Assembly: GCF_028640845.1 (NCBI RefSeq)
Contig: NC_080539.1
Location: 106,542,554 to 106,606,553 of the forward strand
DNA: 64,000 nt
From: Ahaetulla prasina
Taxonomy: Eukaryota; Chordata; Lepidosauria; Squamata; Colubridae
Direction: 5' to 3'
Each line of letters begins with the position of its first letter. The stretch's first letter is position 1. Below, piece by piece: positions 12,116 to 23,626 of this stretch. A program made the position numbers and the translations under genes. The notes beneath the pieces are model-generated. The model was not told where the DNA came from. It did no database searches and saw only the letters and a list, made by a program, of their open reading frames with translations.

Positions 12116-12390
12116 CTAGCTGGACGCCCGTGCTTTGCTACGAAACTATGTGATCGGGCGTGATAAATTGACACTTAAAGTGCCAATTGAGCAATGGACT
12201 GCCGTACCTCCAGGGTCCGCCGGCACCGCGTGCGTGACGTCCAGCTGACCGGCACGCATTTGAGCACAGGAACGCGCCGAGGAGCCAGCAAGGCCATGCA
12301 TTTGGCATGGGACAGTTTCACGTGCCACTTCCAGCACGCGTGCCATAAGTTCGCCAACATGGCACTAGAGAAACTGTTGTATGTTGAGGA
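12116..12390 (-). mobile_element. Helitron-like 3' end, inverted copy
   Basis: Begins CTAGCTGGACGCCCGTGC then TTTGCTACGAAACTATG, the reverse complement of the end at 10590-10629, followed by the shared GATCGGGCGTGATAAATTGA. Beyond about 12180 it is GC-rich and contains TGCCATAAGTTCGCCAACAT, which resembles a hAT end, so it may be a composite. Confidence 0.45.
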
Positions 12391-12985
12391 TTACCTGTAG
12401 GTGACCGTTCTAAATATTCCTATTTTGCAAATCAAGACATGAGAACTGGTTCGGTGCAGTAAGGCTCCAGGAGAGTCCATGAGGTCTAGTCCTGCCTTAG
12501 ACATGAAGCTAGTTGGTTCACCTTCGGACCAGTCATTCTCTCTCCTCCTGAGGAAAAAGACAAGGCAAGATTAAACTACTTCTGAAGAAAGCTGCAGGGA
12601 CTTATCTAGGCAGTTTCCAGGAATTGAACAGTATAAAAAAAATCAAAACATGTTCACAGTTACTTTAAACCATTCCTACTACTTCTGCCATGATACAGGA
12701 AGGAAACATTCACATATCCTACCGGAGGCTTATCCTGTTCTGACCGTGATCACAAACAAGATTCAATAGCTTTAACTCAGCAGGTTACCTTCATCTGTTA
12801 TACCTGGGTTTTCTTTTGTCAATACACAACAGCAGCAACAAGAAAAACAAGAACAAAAACACTTCCAGTCTTGGGGAAGCGTGGCTGTTTTATGTGATTA
12901 CTTAAGAATAAAGCAATCAAACCGTAGCAGATTTTTCCAGATCCTGAACATGGAGCCTGATAATGCTGCTACTTTAGGGCCAACA
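12391..12985. other. no recognised gene or repeat
   Basis: Unique-looking sequence with no coding signal. Confidence 0.4.
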
Positions 12986-13387
12986 CAATAGCATATATAC
13001 CGCTTTACAGTGCTTTACAGCCCTCTCTAAGCGGTTTACAGAGTCAGCGTATTGCCCCCCAACAATCTGGGTCCTCATTTGGAAGGATGGAAGCAGTGGT
13101 GGGTTCCTATCAGTTCGCCCTGGATCAAGTGAACCGGTAGCAGTGGTGGCGGGAGGCTCCGCCCACCCGCCCGAACACTTTTGCACATGTGCAGAAGTGT
13201 TGCACATGCGCATGAGCGCCCACAAGCGAATTGATAGCGATGAGTTTTGAAACCCGTTCCTGGATGGAAGGCCGAGTCAACCTTGAGTCTGGTGAGATTT
13301 GAATTGTTGAATTGCAGGCAGCCAGCAGTCAGCATAAGTAGCATAAGTAGCCTTCAGTACTGCACTCTAACCACTGCGCCACTGCAG
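12986..13387 (-). mobile_element. SINE family 1, split by a hAT MITE
   Basis: Tail TATATACCGCTTTACAGTGC and core on the left (12986-13093); remainder of core and head (TAACCACTGCGCCACTGCAG) on the right (13271-13387). The 169-bp insert at 13094-13262 is flanked by GATGGAAG, which is SINE sequence. Confidence 0.8.
13094..13262. mobile_element. 169-bp hAT MITE
   Basis: Exact 8-bp duplication GATGGAAG at 13086-13093 and 13263-13270. Ends CAGTGGTGGGTTCCTATC and TTTTGAAACCCGTTCCTG. Same family as 29162-29369. Confidence 0.85.
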
Positions 13388-15628
13388 GTCAACAACATGC
13401 ATAGCAGAGTAGCTGCATTTTTTTCCACCCCACTCCCCCAGGTGAGCTTAGCCTGGCTGAGATCCATTCCACAGCCACCGCCATTTTAGATTCCCCAACA
13501 GGAATTGCCAAAGAGGGCAACAGGAATTCCCCAACAGGAATTGCCAAAGAGGGCAGAAACAGGGAAGGCAGTCTCTTCATGATAACTCTCTGGCAACAAG
13601 ACCCAGAGAGAGAGCTGGCCATGGAGCTCCTGAACTCTTGGGCCTTCACAGAAAACCCAACCATGCCATACTGAAGCTGGCTCTTTCTCTATAACCTGAT
13701 CCCCATGGAAGCAGGATAGTGGGGGGGAGGGGATAAGGAACAAAGAGGAAGTGGGTTCTTTCTCATTTGGGGGGGAACATATGCTTAATTAATGTAGGGA
13801 CTTCAGTGTCTCCAGGCCACTTAATTATGTTAATTTTCAAAAGCATGAAAGAAGGTTATGATAAATGGATCTTGGCCTCAAGTTAGGAAACATAGAAAAC
13901 TTGAAAAAAGATAGAAAATCCATTGATAAAAGGGCAGAGCTCCAGGTATTTTTCTTCTATTTTAATCCAATCTCTCACTTTCTAGGCTTCAAAAAAAGAA
14001 TAGTAAAAAGCCTGGAATGAAAGATAAGGGTGCTTCCTATAAATGAAGACCGAGTTGATATAATGGGCTACATAATGTAAACAAACAATACGGCTGACAT
14101 GCCTTTATCGTGTGTTGGGATTTACATATAGAATAAATGGAGTGTTAATCTTTCCTAGCAAGCAGGCTACTACATCTCCATACATTGAAAGTAACTGTGC
14201 TAATAGTAATAATAGTGAGTAAGTTACACAGAGAAAAATACAGTAGAAGCATGAAAAGATAATATACATTGTAATTGTGGCTTAGGAATCAATACACAAG
14301 AAATGAGAAATTTACCCAGTAAGTAGTAGTATTAATCACAGCCATCCAAATCTATATTAGAACCAAAGCCATGGAATTGAAAGTCTGCTCAGTGCATTAG
14401 CAATTCCCATGTTGCTGTCTATTCGAGAGACAGCCACGATTTTGGCTGTTCTTTTTCTGATAGAATTTGAAGATTGTATTATCAATCATTAAGGGAAGGG
14501 ATAAATTATTTACTGCTTTTTAAAATGAGATCGGAGTTTTGTAAATAAAATTTCTGATGTAGCCTCTATATTATAATTTTGTACAGCCAGGGCAGATGTA
14601 AGCCATTAAGTAAAGTGCTAGACTTTAAATTTCAGAGAGTGAGTTGTTAAATCTCTGGTTCCAAAAAAAGACAGATTAGCAAATTTATGAGCCTGTGAAA
14701 ATCTTACAAAAGATGTGGTTAGTCTTTAAGATTTTGCAGTAAGCGTTGTTCAGATTTTAAATTAGGTGGTGTTTTAAAAATAGCATGTCTCTCTTACAGA
14801 TTGGGTGACAAGTATTTAAAATCACCAGTTTGTTTGTACATAACAGGAATGAAATCATTTGAACATCCTAAACCAGAAATAGAAGTAAAGCTAGTGTTAG
14901 CTGTTCTGAAACCAGATTGAAAGGATGAAATAGGTTGACTTTAAAAAAATAGTTTTAAATATGATATAGCATACTTTATATCAATCTTTTTTTTCAAATT
15001 TAATACATTGGTCATAACTAACTGGAACATTTTGCATAATTAATATGTAGCATATTGATTTTGGATAGAACATATCCCAGAACATAATGATCAAGACCTA
15101 CTATTGTGGGAAGAGTGAAAAAAAGGGGAAGATTGCTGCTTTTATCTATCTTTTATCTATATGATTGCTATCATATTGACCATCCCTTTTCTGGAATAAT
15201 ATGCAAAGTAGATTCTCGAACTCCAGGGTTCAAATGATTTCAACAAAGTGCTCTTACAACATCTTGCTGCAACGGCAGAAAGTTAAAAATTTATTTCTTG
15301 ATAAATTTCCCACAATGTTTCTTCATACCTAATGTGGCATTATGCCTTGTTTCTCATATCTAACTACACAATGCAAGGACACATAGGAGGTCTGCTCTCC
15401 CAGGTGCTGAATCTAACCTGTGCTCTTCTACGGTTCAGGTTCACAAATCCAGCTTCATAGTTGTACACAACACATTAGTAGCTAGAAACAAATGTCTCTT
15501 CTTCCATATGGGTAGGTGTTTGTCAATTTAGTTTTTTCTTTAGATGGAGTTTGCAGCAGCAGATTGCTTACAAAGCTTTTTGTCGCTAATAATACATATT
15601 CTTTATTTTTTAAATCCATCTGGATTTG
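13388..15628. other. no gene; one small tandem repeat
   Basis: A ~34-bp unit (CCCCAACAGGAATTGCCAAA...) is repeated at about 13494-13556. The rest, 13.6-15.6 kb, shows no recognisable element or coding signal. Confidence 0.45.
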
Positions 15629-15830
15629 AGAATAGAATAGAACAGAACAGAGCAGAACAGAACAGAACAGAACAGAATAGCTTTATTGGCCAAGTAATAT
15701 ATTCATAAGACACCAATAGGAGAATGTAGTAGAAAAGATAAGAAGGATAATAGCATCTTGATAGTATCGACTGTGACTTGAAGAAGCAACAACAAATCAA
15801 ATGTTGGTCAATGTATTTAAAGAGCTTCAC
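15629..15830 (-). mobile_element. LINE 3' end with AACAG/AATAG tail
   Basis: A pentanucleotide tract (GAATAGAATAGAACAGAACAG...) at 15629-15679 is followed by CTTTATTGGCCAAGT, the reverse of the LINE 3' text GGCCAATAAA seen at 20893. The pentamer grew from the LINE tail. The body to the right is degraded. Confidence 0.55.
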
Positions 15831-16877
15831 ATTATTTATTGTTAGTTCATCTTTTTGCAGAGCATTCAAGTGTTCTAAATAAATATAGAGATTGCTCTAT
15901 TTATTTTTTTGGTTTGTTTCTATTTTATCATTCCTCTATCAATGATCCTTGGCATAAAATGGCCCCTTCACTTCCACTCTAGGTAGATGATGAAAATAGC
16001 ATGTAGACTTTTACATTTTGCAATCAACTCCTTGGAAACATTTCTCTGACATTATCTGCCTTGCTGAAGAAGAGAAAATGGGGTATTTCCTAAAGCATTT
16101 GGTTTTGTTTCCTTATCAGGTGGCAGCACTTGTTTTAACTTTCCTGGGCTTGAAAGTTAAGAAGAGTCAGTATCTGGATAGAAGACCACTAAGGAACAAG
16201 TCTACAAAGTGGAAAGTTGGGGGAACTTTCTGGAAGAAATAATTGTCAAATCACTTTTATATGGTTGACAAGAAAACTGCACTATCTGTCTGTATAGTCA
16301 CCAAGAATTATACTCAGTTCTGAGGGTGCCGTTATCTTTTTATCTATATGGATGGAGAGTTTTAAAGAGTATGATTGGACATACAAGGAATTGGACATAT
16401 AGGTCATTTTCCAGGGCCCATTATGTGTTTATGGAGACACAAGAATTAGGTATCTTGGGGAAAACATTGTACTAACCAGGAGCTATTGGCTAGTACTGTG
16501 AGGTACCTGAGGTGAGGAAAATGAACTTTTTTAAAGTATGTTTTCATTCAATGTGTTAATAGCTTCTTCCTAATTATTAGACAGTTGGCACTTGTTCATT
16601 AATGTCAATAAGGATACAGCTTTTCATCTTTTTCAGATATGCTCTGGATGCATCTCAGAGTTCCTACTAACAAGCTGTTTCATCAGCTGCTACTATAAAA
16701 GTTAATGTTCAGATTTTGCACCTGTTCTAAACAGGCAATTCTCATGATGGAATTGAGTGGGTTCACACCAAGAACTATATTAATATTTTTTTCAAAAATA
16801 ATTTGGAGAAATGACTAAGTAATGAAATTGCTAAGGGGGGACTGAAGTGATATCATAAAGGATATTCTAAGGGATGT
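15831..16877. other. no recognised gene or repeat
   Basis: About 1 kb of unique-looking sequence; the longest frame (74 codons) has no family signal. Confidence 0.4.
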
Positions 16878-16885
16878 GAATAGGC

Positions 16886-17301
16886 CAGGGGTGAAATGCT
16901 CCCGGTTCGGACCGGATCACCCGATCCAGTAGCGATGGCAACGGGTGCTTCGGAGAACCGGTAGCAAAAATCCCTGCCCCACCTTCTCCCCCCCACCACA
17001 TGCCCAGCTGAGCCATGTGATCATCAGAGGTTTTTTTTACTTTTAAAAGCATTTTTAATTCAGCCGAAAAAATGCTTTTAAAAGTAAAAAAAGAAAGCCT
17101 CTGATGATTGTGCAAGTCACCTGGGATCGTCAGAACCCTTTCAAAGTATTTTTTCTACAAGCTCTTCGGCTGAAAGATTGTAGAAAAAATGCTTTTAAAA
17201 GTAAAAAAAAAAAGTTGGGCACACCCATCCAGTCACATTACCTCCCCCACCAAGCCACGCCCACAGAACCGGTAGTAAAAAAAAATTACATTTCACCCCT
17301 G
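16886..17301. mobile_element. 416-bp hAT element with internal hairpins
   Basis: Exact 8-bp duplication GAATAGGC at 16878-16885 and 17302-17309. Ends CAGGGGTGAAATGCTCCCGG and TACATTTCACCCCTG. The interior has the inverted motif CTTTTAAAAGCATTTTT / AAAAATGCTTTTAAAAG near 17040-17085, with a further copy near 17190. Confidence 0.85.
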
Positions 17302-17309
17302 GAATAGGC

Positions 17310-18077
17310 ACATAGGGATATAAAATAGCTAAGGCAATTCCATGGCTGAATTCACATATACATATATTACATAAAGCCATGTTACTTTGCATGTTGTATA
17401 CTTATTTTCATTATAATTTATAAACAATTGATGATCGTCAGCATTCCATGTAAGTCCAGCTTCGTAGCTTGTTCAAGAAATCTTTTAACCATGTCAATAT
17501 AAACAAATGGGACAAAGTAGGGCAAAATTTTAATCCAAAAGATAAATGATGGGGTCTGAGCTGGTAATAACAAGGAAGTAGAACAAATATGTGGTTGTGG
17601 AAGAAAATCTTAATATGGTTAATCTGTATTTGAAGCGACAACTTCCGTGTTTAGGTACCTTATAATGAGCTGGAAAATTGTAATGCTATTGTGCAAATCC
17701 AGAGTGCAGCCACATACTTTGAATATGAGAATAGGCCTAGCTATTGCACCTTAAATAATGGAAAATAAGTAGAAGGAAGCTAATTGTTCAGAAATATGAA
17801 GTAACTTTCCCATGAGGCATGGTTTGACTTTCAAATCTTAAAATGTTAAAACAAAATAAATTTGGCTGCTGAATTTTTTTCGTACCCTTTATCAGCAAGA
17901 GGCTCCTGCATTTCCTTCTGTGGAACAAAGTATTTGTGTGCAATGAGAAGCAGTGGGTTCTGCTCTTGGTCACATGACCAAGAGGGAGGAGGCTTAGAAT
18001 AGAATGAATGAGATGGTAACATTCTAGATTCTTAAACCAATTACATAATTTGTTCCCAACATTCCACTGGGTTGAAG
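17310..18077. other. no recognised gene or repeat
   Basis: Unique-looking AT-rich sequence. Confidence 0.4.
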
Positions 18078-18112
<35 letters not shown>

Positions 18113-18117
18113 GAGAG

Positions 18118-18172
<55 letters not shown>

Positions 18173-18219
18173 GGGTGGGTGGGTGGGTGGGTGGATGGAT
18201 GGATGGATGGATGGATGGA
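18078..18219. repeat. compound GATA / GA / GGGT / GGAT microsatellite
   Basis: Four successive motif phases in one tract: GATA, then GA, then GGGT, then GGAT. GGAT and GATA units resume at 18441-18490, on the far side of the MITE. Confidence 0.95.
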
Positions 18220-18442
18220 TGGGTGAAATCCAGCAGGTTCTGATATGTTCTGGAGAACCGGTAGTGGAAATTTTTAGAAGTTTGGAGAACTAGCAAATAC
18301 CACCTCTGGCTGGTCCCAGAGTGGGGTGGGAATGGAGATTTTGCAGTATCCTCCCTGCCATGTCCACCAAGCCACGCCACGCCACACCCACCAAGCCATG
18401 CCCACAGAACCGGTGATAAAAAAAATTTGGATTTCACCACTG
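18220..18442 (-). mobile_element. hAT MITE, ACCGGT type, inside a microsatellite
   Basis: Begins GGGTGAAATCCAGCAGGTTC and ends ATTTCACCACTG, with GGAT repeats on both sides; GATGGATG serves as the apparent target copy but cannot be distinguished from the repeat itself. Confidence 0.7.
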
Positions 18443-18794
18443 GATGGATGGTTGGATGGATGGATGGATAGAGATAGATAGATAGATAGACACTCCTGTC
18501 CTAATGGAAGAATGCTTTGGGTAGTAGATGAGAGTTTACAAAGACATTAGAAAATAGCATGAAATGAATATATTAATGGCTAAGTATCACCATAGTTACA
18601 ATATACCTCAGGATCTGATGTTGTGTATGTTTTAAAACTGTTGAAAATAGCACACACAGGCAATATCATGCTAGAGGGGCTTTCGTTGATAAATTTGCTT
18701 CTGTGAGAAACAGGACACTGAAGTTCTTCAATCACTCGTTGATCTAATCTTTTAGACTTTGTTGTAGCCACCCCACTCCAACCCATGACTAGCC

Positions 18795-18862
18795 AACATT
18801 GGCTCATATCAGAGAAGCAAGGTTAGACTTGATTAGAACTTGGAGAGGAAATTATCAGGAAC
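18795..18862 (+). mobile_element. 5S rRNA-like relic
   Basis: AGAGAAGCAAGGTTAGAC, GATTAGAACTTGGAGAGGA and ATTATCAGGAA align in order with the internal promoter half of 5S rRNA (GAAGCTAAGCAGGGT, GTTAGTACTTGGATGGGAGA). Strongly diverged; a 5S-derived SINE relic or pseudogene. Confidence 0.45.
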
Positions 18863-18881
18863 TCACACAAGGCTGCTAAAT

Positions 18882-19115
18882 AACAGAATAACAGACTTGG
18901 AAGGGACCTTGGAAATCTTCTAGTCCAACCCTCTGCTCAAGCAGGAAATCCTACAGCATTTCAGACAAATAAATGGCTGTCCAATCTCTTCTTAAAAACC
19001 TCCAGTGATGGAGCAGCCACAATTTCTGGAGACAAGCTGTTCCACTGGTTAATTGTTTTAATTTCAGGAAATTTCTCCTTAGTTCTAGATAGAATTTATT
19101 CTCCCTTGTAAGTGA
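18882..19115 (-). mobile_element. CR1 LINE 3' fragment
   Basis: Carries the CR1 landmarks AGACTTGGAAGGGACCTTGG, TCTAGTCCAACC, CAATCTCTTCTTAAAAACC and GGAAATTTCTCCTTAGTTCT. On the minus strand this is the end of the CR1 protein and its short 3'UTR. Frame broken. Confidence 0.8.
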
Positions 19116-19613
19116 TGAAAATATTCACACAAACAAAATAATCCATGCGTTATCTTTGATTTGTTTAAAATAATCCTTTAGATTATATGCTTAAAAAACA
19201 ACAACAGCCTACCTTGTATGTGGTGGTCTTATTTTTTTTTTTTTCATTTCTTAGCTGTCTATTTTCATACCAGAACCAGCATTAACTGCTTTAACTCTAA
19301 GAAATTAATTCAATTTCTCCTGGCAGAACCATGAGATGCTTCAGCAAACAGGAAAAAGCATAGAAAAGAAATGTATGAAAGGCTGAGGGACATGTTTAAA
19401 GACCAAAAAGGAAATATTATCTAACAGTTTTTAAACATGATTTCTAGTTATTTAGGTGTTCAGAGTAGAAGAAAAAATGTGTAGGGAATTATTTTTTCAA
19501 ACAGCATAATTTAGAGATAATCAACTCTTCTTCTCTCAAGGAAATAACTGCAGTCTAAACAAATGGGAATGGGGAATCTTGAAGAGATCTCAGAATAGAC
19601 AAGATTGGATAGG
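19116..19613. other. no recognised gene or repeat
   Basis: Unique-looking sequence with a T-run at about 19232-19243. Confidence 0.4.
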
Positions 19614-19621
19614 TTTGAGAT

Positions 19622-19938
19622 CAGTGGTGAAATGCTACCGATTTGCACCAGTTCGGGTGATAAAAGCTACCGGTTTGGGTGAACCGGTAGTAAAAAAAAG
19701 CTACCAGTTCATCCGAACCGGTATTTCTGATGATCATCTTTGCCGCGCGATTTATATTTGCTAGAAAGCAGGAAATCCTGCTTTCTAGCGAATCTAAACT
19801 GTGCAGCACAGCGGTTCCCCTCTCGCTGTTCTACTTACCCTGTTAAGCCTCCTTCTTCCGTGTGAAGCATGAGTTTGGCGCACACTGTGCATGCGTGGGC
19901 AGCGAATCAGTGGCAATCTGTGGGGGATTTCACCACCG
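19622..19938. mobile_element. 317-bp hAT element
   Basis: Ends CAGTGGTGAAATGCTACCG and GGATTTCACCACCG; 8-bp flanks TTTGAGAT (19614-19621) and TTTGAGAC (19939-19946) differ by one base. ACCGGTT motifs repeat in the left part, and AGAAAGCAGGAAAT / ATCCTGCTTTCT forms an internal hairpin near 19762-19790. Confidence 0.8.
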
Positions 19939-20271
19939 TTTGAGACCCTAAAATTATTATTTCTACAGACAAGATCTCAAATGCCACAGGGAACAGATGG
20001 TACTGTTCAAGGTAGTTGTACTTCAATTTCCCAGAAAATAGAAGAATCATCTAATGAAATGTTGCCAGAGCAGGGAAAGTAAATTCCTCTCTTAAAAAAA
20101 AAATCATTTGAGCTCTTCTAGGTGGGATATCTAATTATGTCTGTGATCAGGAATAAGATTGCTGTTTCAAGAGAGGCTTCGTTGTTTAATTCAGTGAAAG
20201 TTTTTCTTCTCCTAGTTAATTTGGAAAAGAACACAGTTAAAGGAGAACATTTGTAGCTCAGGGTTGAAAGG

Positions 20272-21045
20272 AGGGGTCCTTGATAATCTCTTTGCTTGGT
20301 TGTTTTCTTCCAGACATTTCATTAGAGGAATTATTGAGTCTGTCATTTGCACCTCTATAACTGTCTGGTTTGGTTCTGCAACTCAACAAGAAAAACACAG
20401 ACTTCAGAGGATAATTAGAACTGCAGAAAAAATAATTGCTACCAACCTGCCTTCCATTGAGGACCTGTATACTGCAAGAATCAAGAAGAGGGCAGTGAAA
20501 ATAGTTACAGACTCCTCGCATCCTGGACATAAACTGTTTCAACTCCTACCCTCAAAACGACGCTATAGAGCACTGCACACTAGAACAACTAGACACAAGA
20601 ACAGTTTTTTCCTGAAGGCCATCACTCTGCTAAACAAATAATTCCATCAACACTGTCAAACTATTTACTGAATCTGCACTACTATTAATCTTCTCATCGT
20701 TCCCATCACCAATCTCTTTCCATTTATGACTGTATGACTATAACTTGTTGCTGGTAATCCTTATGATTTATATTGATATATTGACCATCAATTGTGTTGT
20801 AAATGTTGTACCTTGATGAACGTATCTTTTCTTTTATGTACACTGAGAGCATATGCACCAAGACAAATTCCTTGTGTGTCCAATCACACTTGGCCAATAA
20901 AAAATTCTATTCTATTCTATTCTATTACCCAAACTGGCAGCACCATCAGTGTTAGTAAACAATGGAGGTTGCAGTGCACTGATGATGTTACTTAGAAACA
21001 TCTATCAGAAAACAACCAACCAATAAGAGCACCAAGGACCCCCTC
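20272..21045. mobile_element. Penelope-like terminal repeat relic, split by a LINE
   Basis: Left piece 20272-20326 (GGTCCTTGATAATC ... TTCTTCCAGACATTTCATTA) and right piece 20928-21045 (ACCCAAACTGGCAGCACCAT ... AGAGCACCAAGGACCCC). The right piece includes an inverted second arm with CTGATGATGTTACTTAG. Same text at 53400 and 63290. The Penelope assignment is inferred from the layout and hammerhead-like core. Confidence 0.5.
20327..20927 (+). mobile_element. L3/Rex-like LINE 3' end with (ATTCT)n tail
   Basis: A 5'-truncated copy. It encodes about 105 residues of the C-terminal end of a non-LTR retrotransposon protein, including ITVWFGSATQQEK, LQRIIRTAEKII and KIVTDSSHPGHKLFQLLPS. The frame closes at 20639-20641. 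The 3'UTR ends CACTTGGCCAATAAAAAATT followed by ATTCT repeats. It sits inside a Penelope-like relic. The clade name is tentative. Confidence 0.75.
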
Positions 21046-22820
21046 AACAATGTTAATCTCTATGAACATATGGTTTACAAAGAGCCAACACCTAATGCAA
21101 GGCACCAGTCATGCATAAATGCAGTCAAATATTATTCTGTCAATAGTGCTATTAATAAATACAGAACAAGTTAAGTACATGCAATGCCCAGTACAAAGAC
21201 ACTGTAAACATTTGGTAGAAGTGAGATCATATTGTTATGGATAGCTACTTAAGTAATAATTAACCCATGGGACTACTAAAGCCTTGCCATTCTTAACGTT
21301 AGGATTTTCTCCCTTAAGTAGAGCTGGAAGTAATGTCTCTTGAGACTTAACAAAGAGGAGTTGGTAGGTGTTTCAATTGCAATAAAATGTTTCATTGAGA
21401 GCCAGTATGGAACAGCAAGTCAAATGAGATGTTAGAGATGATTCATCACTCTTGTCACCATTAACTTGAGATGAAAAGTGTGAGACCCATATGTAGTTGC
21501 AAATTATAATCGTTATAATAATAATTAAACTCACTAAGCTATAATTCCTGTTGGAATGAAGTGGCACTTCAGGATGGGTGACTTCAGTTTCTTTTCCAAT
21601 GGCTTCAGTCTTGTCAATACTTAATACATTGTGCTTAACATAAAGTGGCACATTTAATGTAGCCTTAATAACTTTTATGAACTCGTACTGTGGTTTGTAA
21701 AACTGGTTTACAACTTAGCATTATGCATGAGACAAATCTCTTGAGCTTGTTAAATAGACCAGATTTGTTTAACTTGTAGTTCAAACTATTGCTTAGCAAA
21801 GGGTATGAATATAGAAGCCAATAAATGTGCAAGATAGCATTTCCTGCAGTCTTACTGGAGGGATTTAGCAGAGCAAACCTAATTACCTGCTATGAGAAAA
21901 ACACATTATTGCTATTTTAATACAGCTGCCTTAATCACAATCGGTAGGATTGTCAGAATGCCCCAGCATTTCAAACTGTCTCAAAGTGAGCAATTAGCAA
22001 TTTCATCTGAGATTATTGAATTTTTTAAAAAACCTGAATATCTTATTGTACCATTTGTTTTGTGTAATTCCTGGCAGACTTCAGTAATTGATGAGAAAGA
22101 GATTATCTGGGTTTAATATTTACTGTCTAGATACTCAAAATGTACCTTGCTGAAGATGGATAAATGCAACAATATTCTCATAATCATATAGTGAATAATT
22201 ACAAGTAGTGAATATAGGAAATAAAACACAGGAACGGTGGATAGAATTTTTCTTCTGTAAGAACAACATATAGTAGGAGAGTGATTTAGACCGCGTTCAA
22301 TATAAATCTTTTTGGTGCAACACAAAATCCGTTAAGAGAACACAATGGCATACAATATGGGCAAGGCCATGGATCAAATGATTTAAACAAGCAAACAAAC
22401 TCCTAGGAAATCTACAATAGCACAGATTTGTTCATCAAACAACTGCAATCTGTGCAGCCTTAGTTGTTGTGAAACCTTATTTGGGTTTCACAAACACACT
22501 CACTGAAGTGGTAAATTTGGATGGAGATATGCACTTCTAAATTCATTTAATATCAAGTCTCTGTCATGTTATTTTTAAGGAAATAAGAAACAGACATCAA
22601 CATTCTTGGTTATCTGCACAGCATTTAATAAGTGCAGCTATTCCTAGCATGGAGAGAAATATACTGTCCATTCTTGTCCATATTAAAGATGAACAGATCT
22701 ATTAAAAGAAGGAAGAATCCTTCCAATGCAGAAAATAAGCATCATTAAATATAAGAATTTAAGCCCAAACACTGATTCAAATATTTTAAAGTTCAATTTT
22801 ATATACTCCTACATTATATT
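21046..22820. other. no recognised gene or repeat
   Basis: About 1.8 kb; the frames are short (92 codons or fewer) and have no family signal. Confidence 0.4.
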
Positions 22821-22975
22821 TTATAAATTTATATCTATGAGGACCCAGATTGTTGGGGGCAATAATTTGACTTTGTATATAATATACAAATGGATGAAGA
22901 CTATTGCTTGACATAGTGTAAGCCGCCCTGAGTCTTCGGAGAAGGGCGGGATATAAATGCAAATAAAAAAAAATC
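22821..22975 (+). mobile_element. SINE family 2, head missing
   Basis: Core GAGGACCCAGATTGTTGGGG, then CTTTGTATATAATATACAAA, then L2-like tail GCCGCCCTGAGTCTTCGG with GGGATATAAATGCAAATAAA. The tRNA-like head is absent. Confidence 0.8.
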
Positions 22976-23305
22976 TTAAATTTGCGAATTCTACCATTCA
23001 CGAAATTAGTTTTTCACATACATTATTCTAATCAAAACATGACTTAAATAAAATTCTTGCCCATTCCGAGTGTGGATCCATAAATAAATGTCATCTTATA
23101 AATAAATATCTTACATACTATGAGATCATCAGCCTAGCAAAGTGACTATGGAGAGAGACTAACTACATCTGATGCTAGAGTTACAAATTATGGATGCTCA
23201 CTACAAACAGAGGAGACATGATACATTTTGAAGAATATTGCTCATCAGGACTGGGCTTTTAGCCCCATGTCAAGAGGAACTCATAAGTTTAGGTAGATGA
23301 AGGGA

Positions 23306-23410
23306 GTCATGTCACAGTGGGCCAAGTTTGTTAGATGCTGACAAAGTTAAGCAGTTTCAGACATGTTTAGTACTTGGATAGGAGACTATTAGAAAAACCC
23401 ATGTAGGTAG
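23306..23410 (+). mobile_element. 5S rRNA-like relic
   Basis: AAAGTTAAGCAGTTTCAGAC, then TTTAGTACTTGGATAGGAGA, then CCATGTAGGT follow the 5S rRNA order (GCTAAGCAG, TTAGTACTTGGATGGGAGAC, terminal stem). Better preserved than 18795-18862. A 5S-derived SINE head or pseudogene. Confidence 0.6.
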
Positions 23411-23518
23411 GTTGGACTGGGAAGTTGAAAAATATATCCCAGAAGAAAATAAAGACAAGCTACTTTTATATTGATGCCAATGTCCATGTAGTCATTAGCA
23501 ATCAAGCTTGATTTAAAG

Positions 23519-23618
23519 TAGGGTCTCCAACCATGACAACTTTAAGACTTGTGGACTTCAACTCCCAGCTTGACTTGAAGTCCACAAGTCTTAAAGTTGC
23601 CAAGGTTGGAGACCCCTG
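23519..23618. mobile_element. 100-bp palindromic hAT MITE
   Basis: Exact 8-bp duplication ATTTAAAG (23511-23518, 23619-23626). Two arms of about 45 bp (GGTCTCCAACCATGACAACT ... and AGTTGCCAAGGTTGGAGACC) are near-perfect inverted copies, leaving almost no loop. Confidence 0.9.
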
Positions 23619-23626
23619 ATTTAAAG

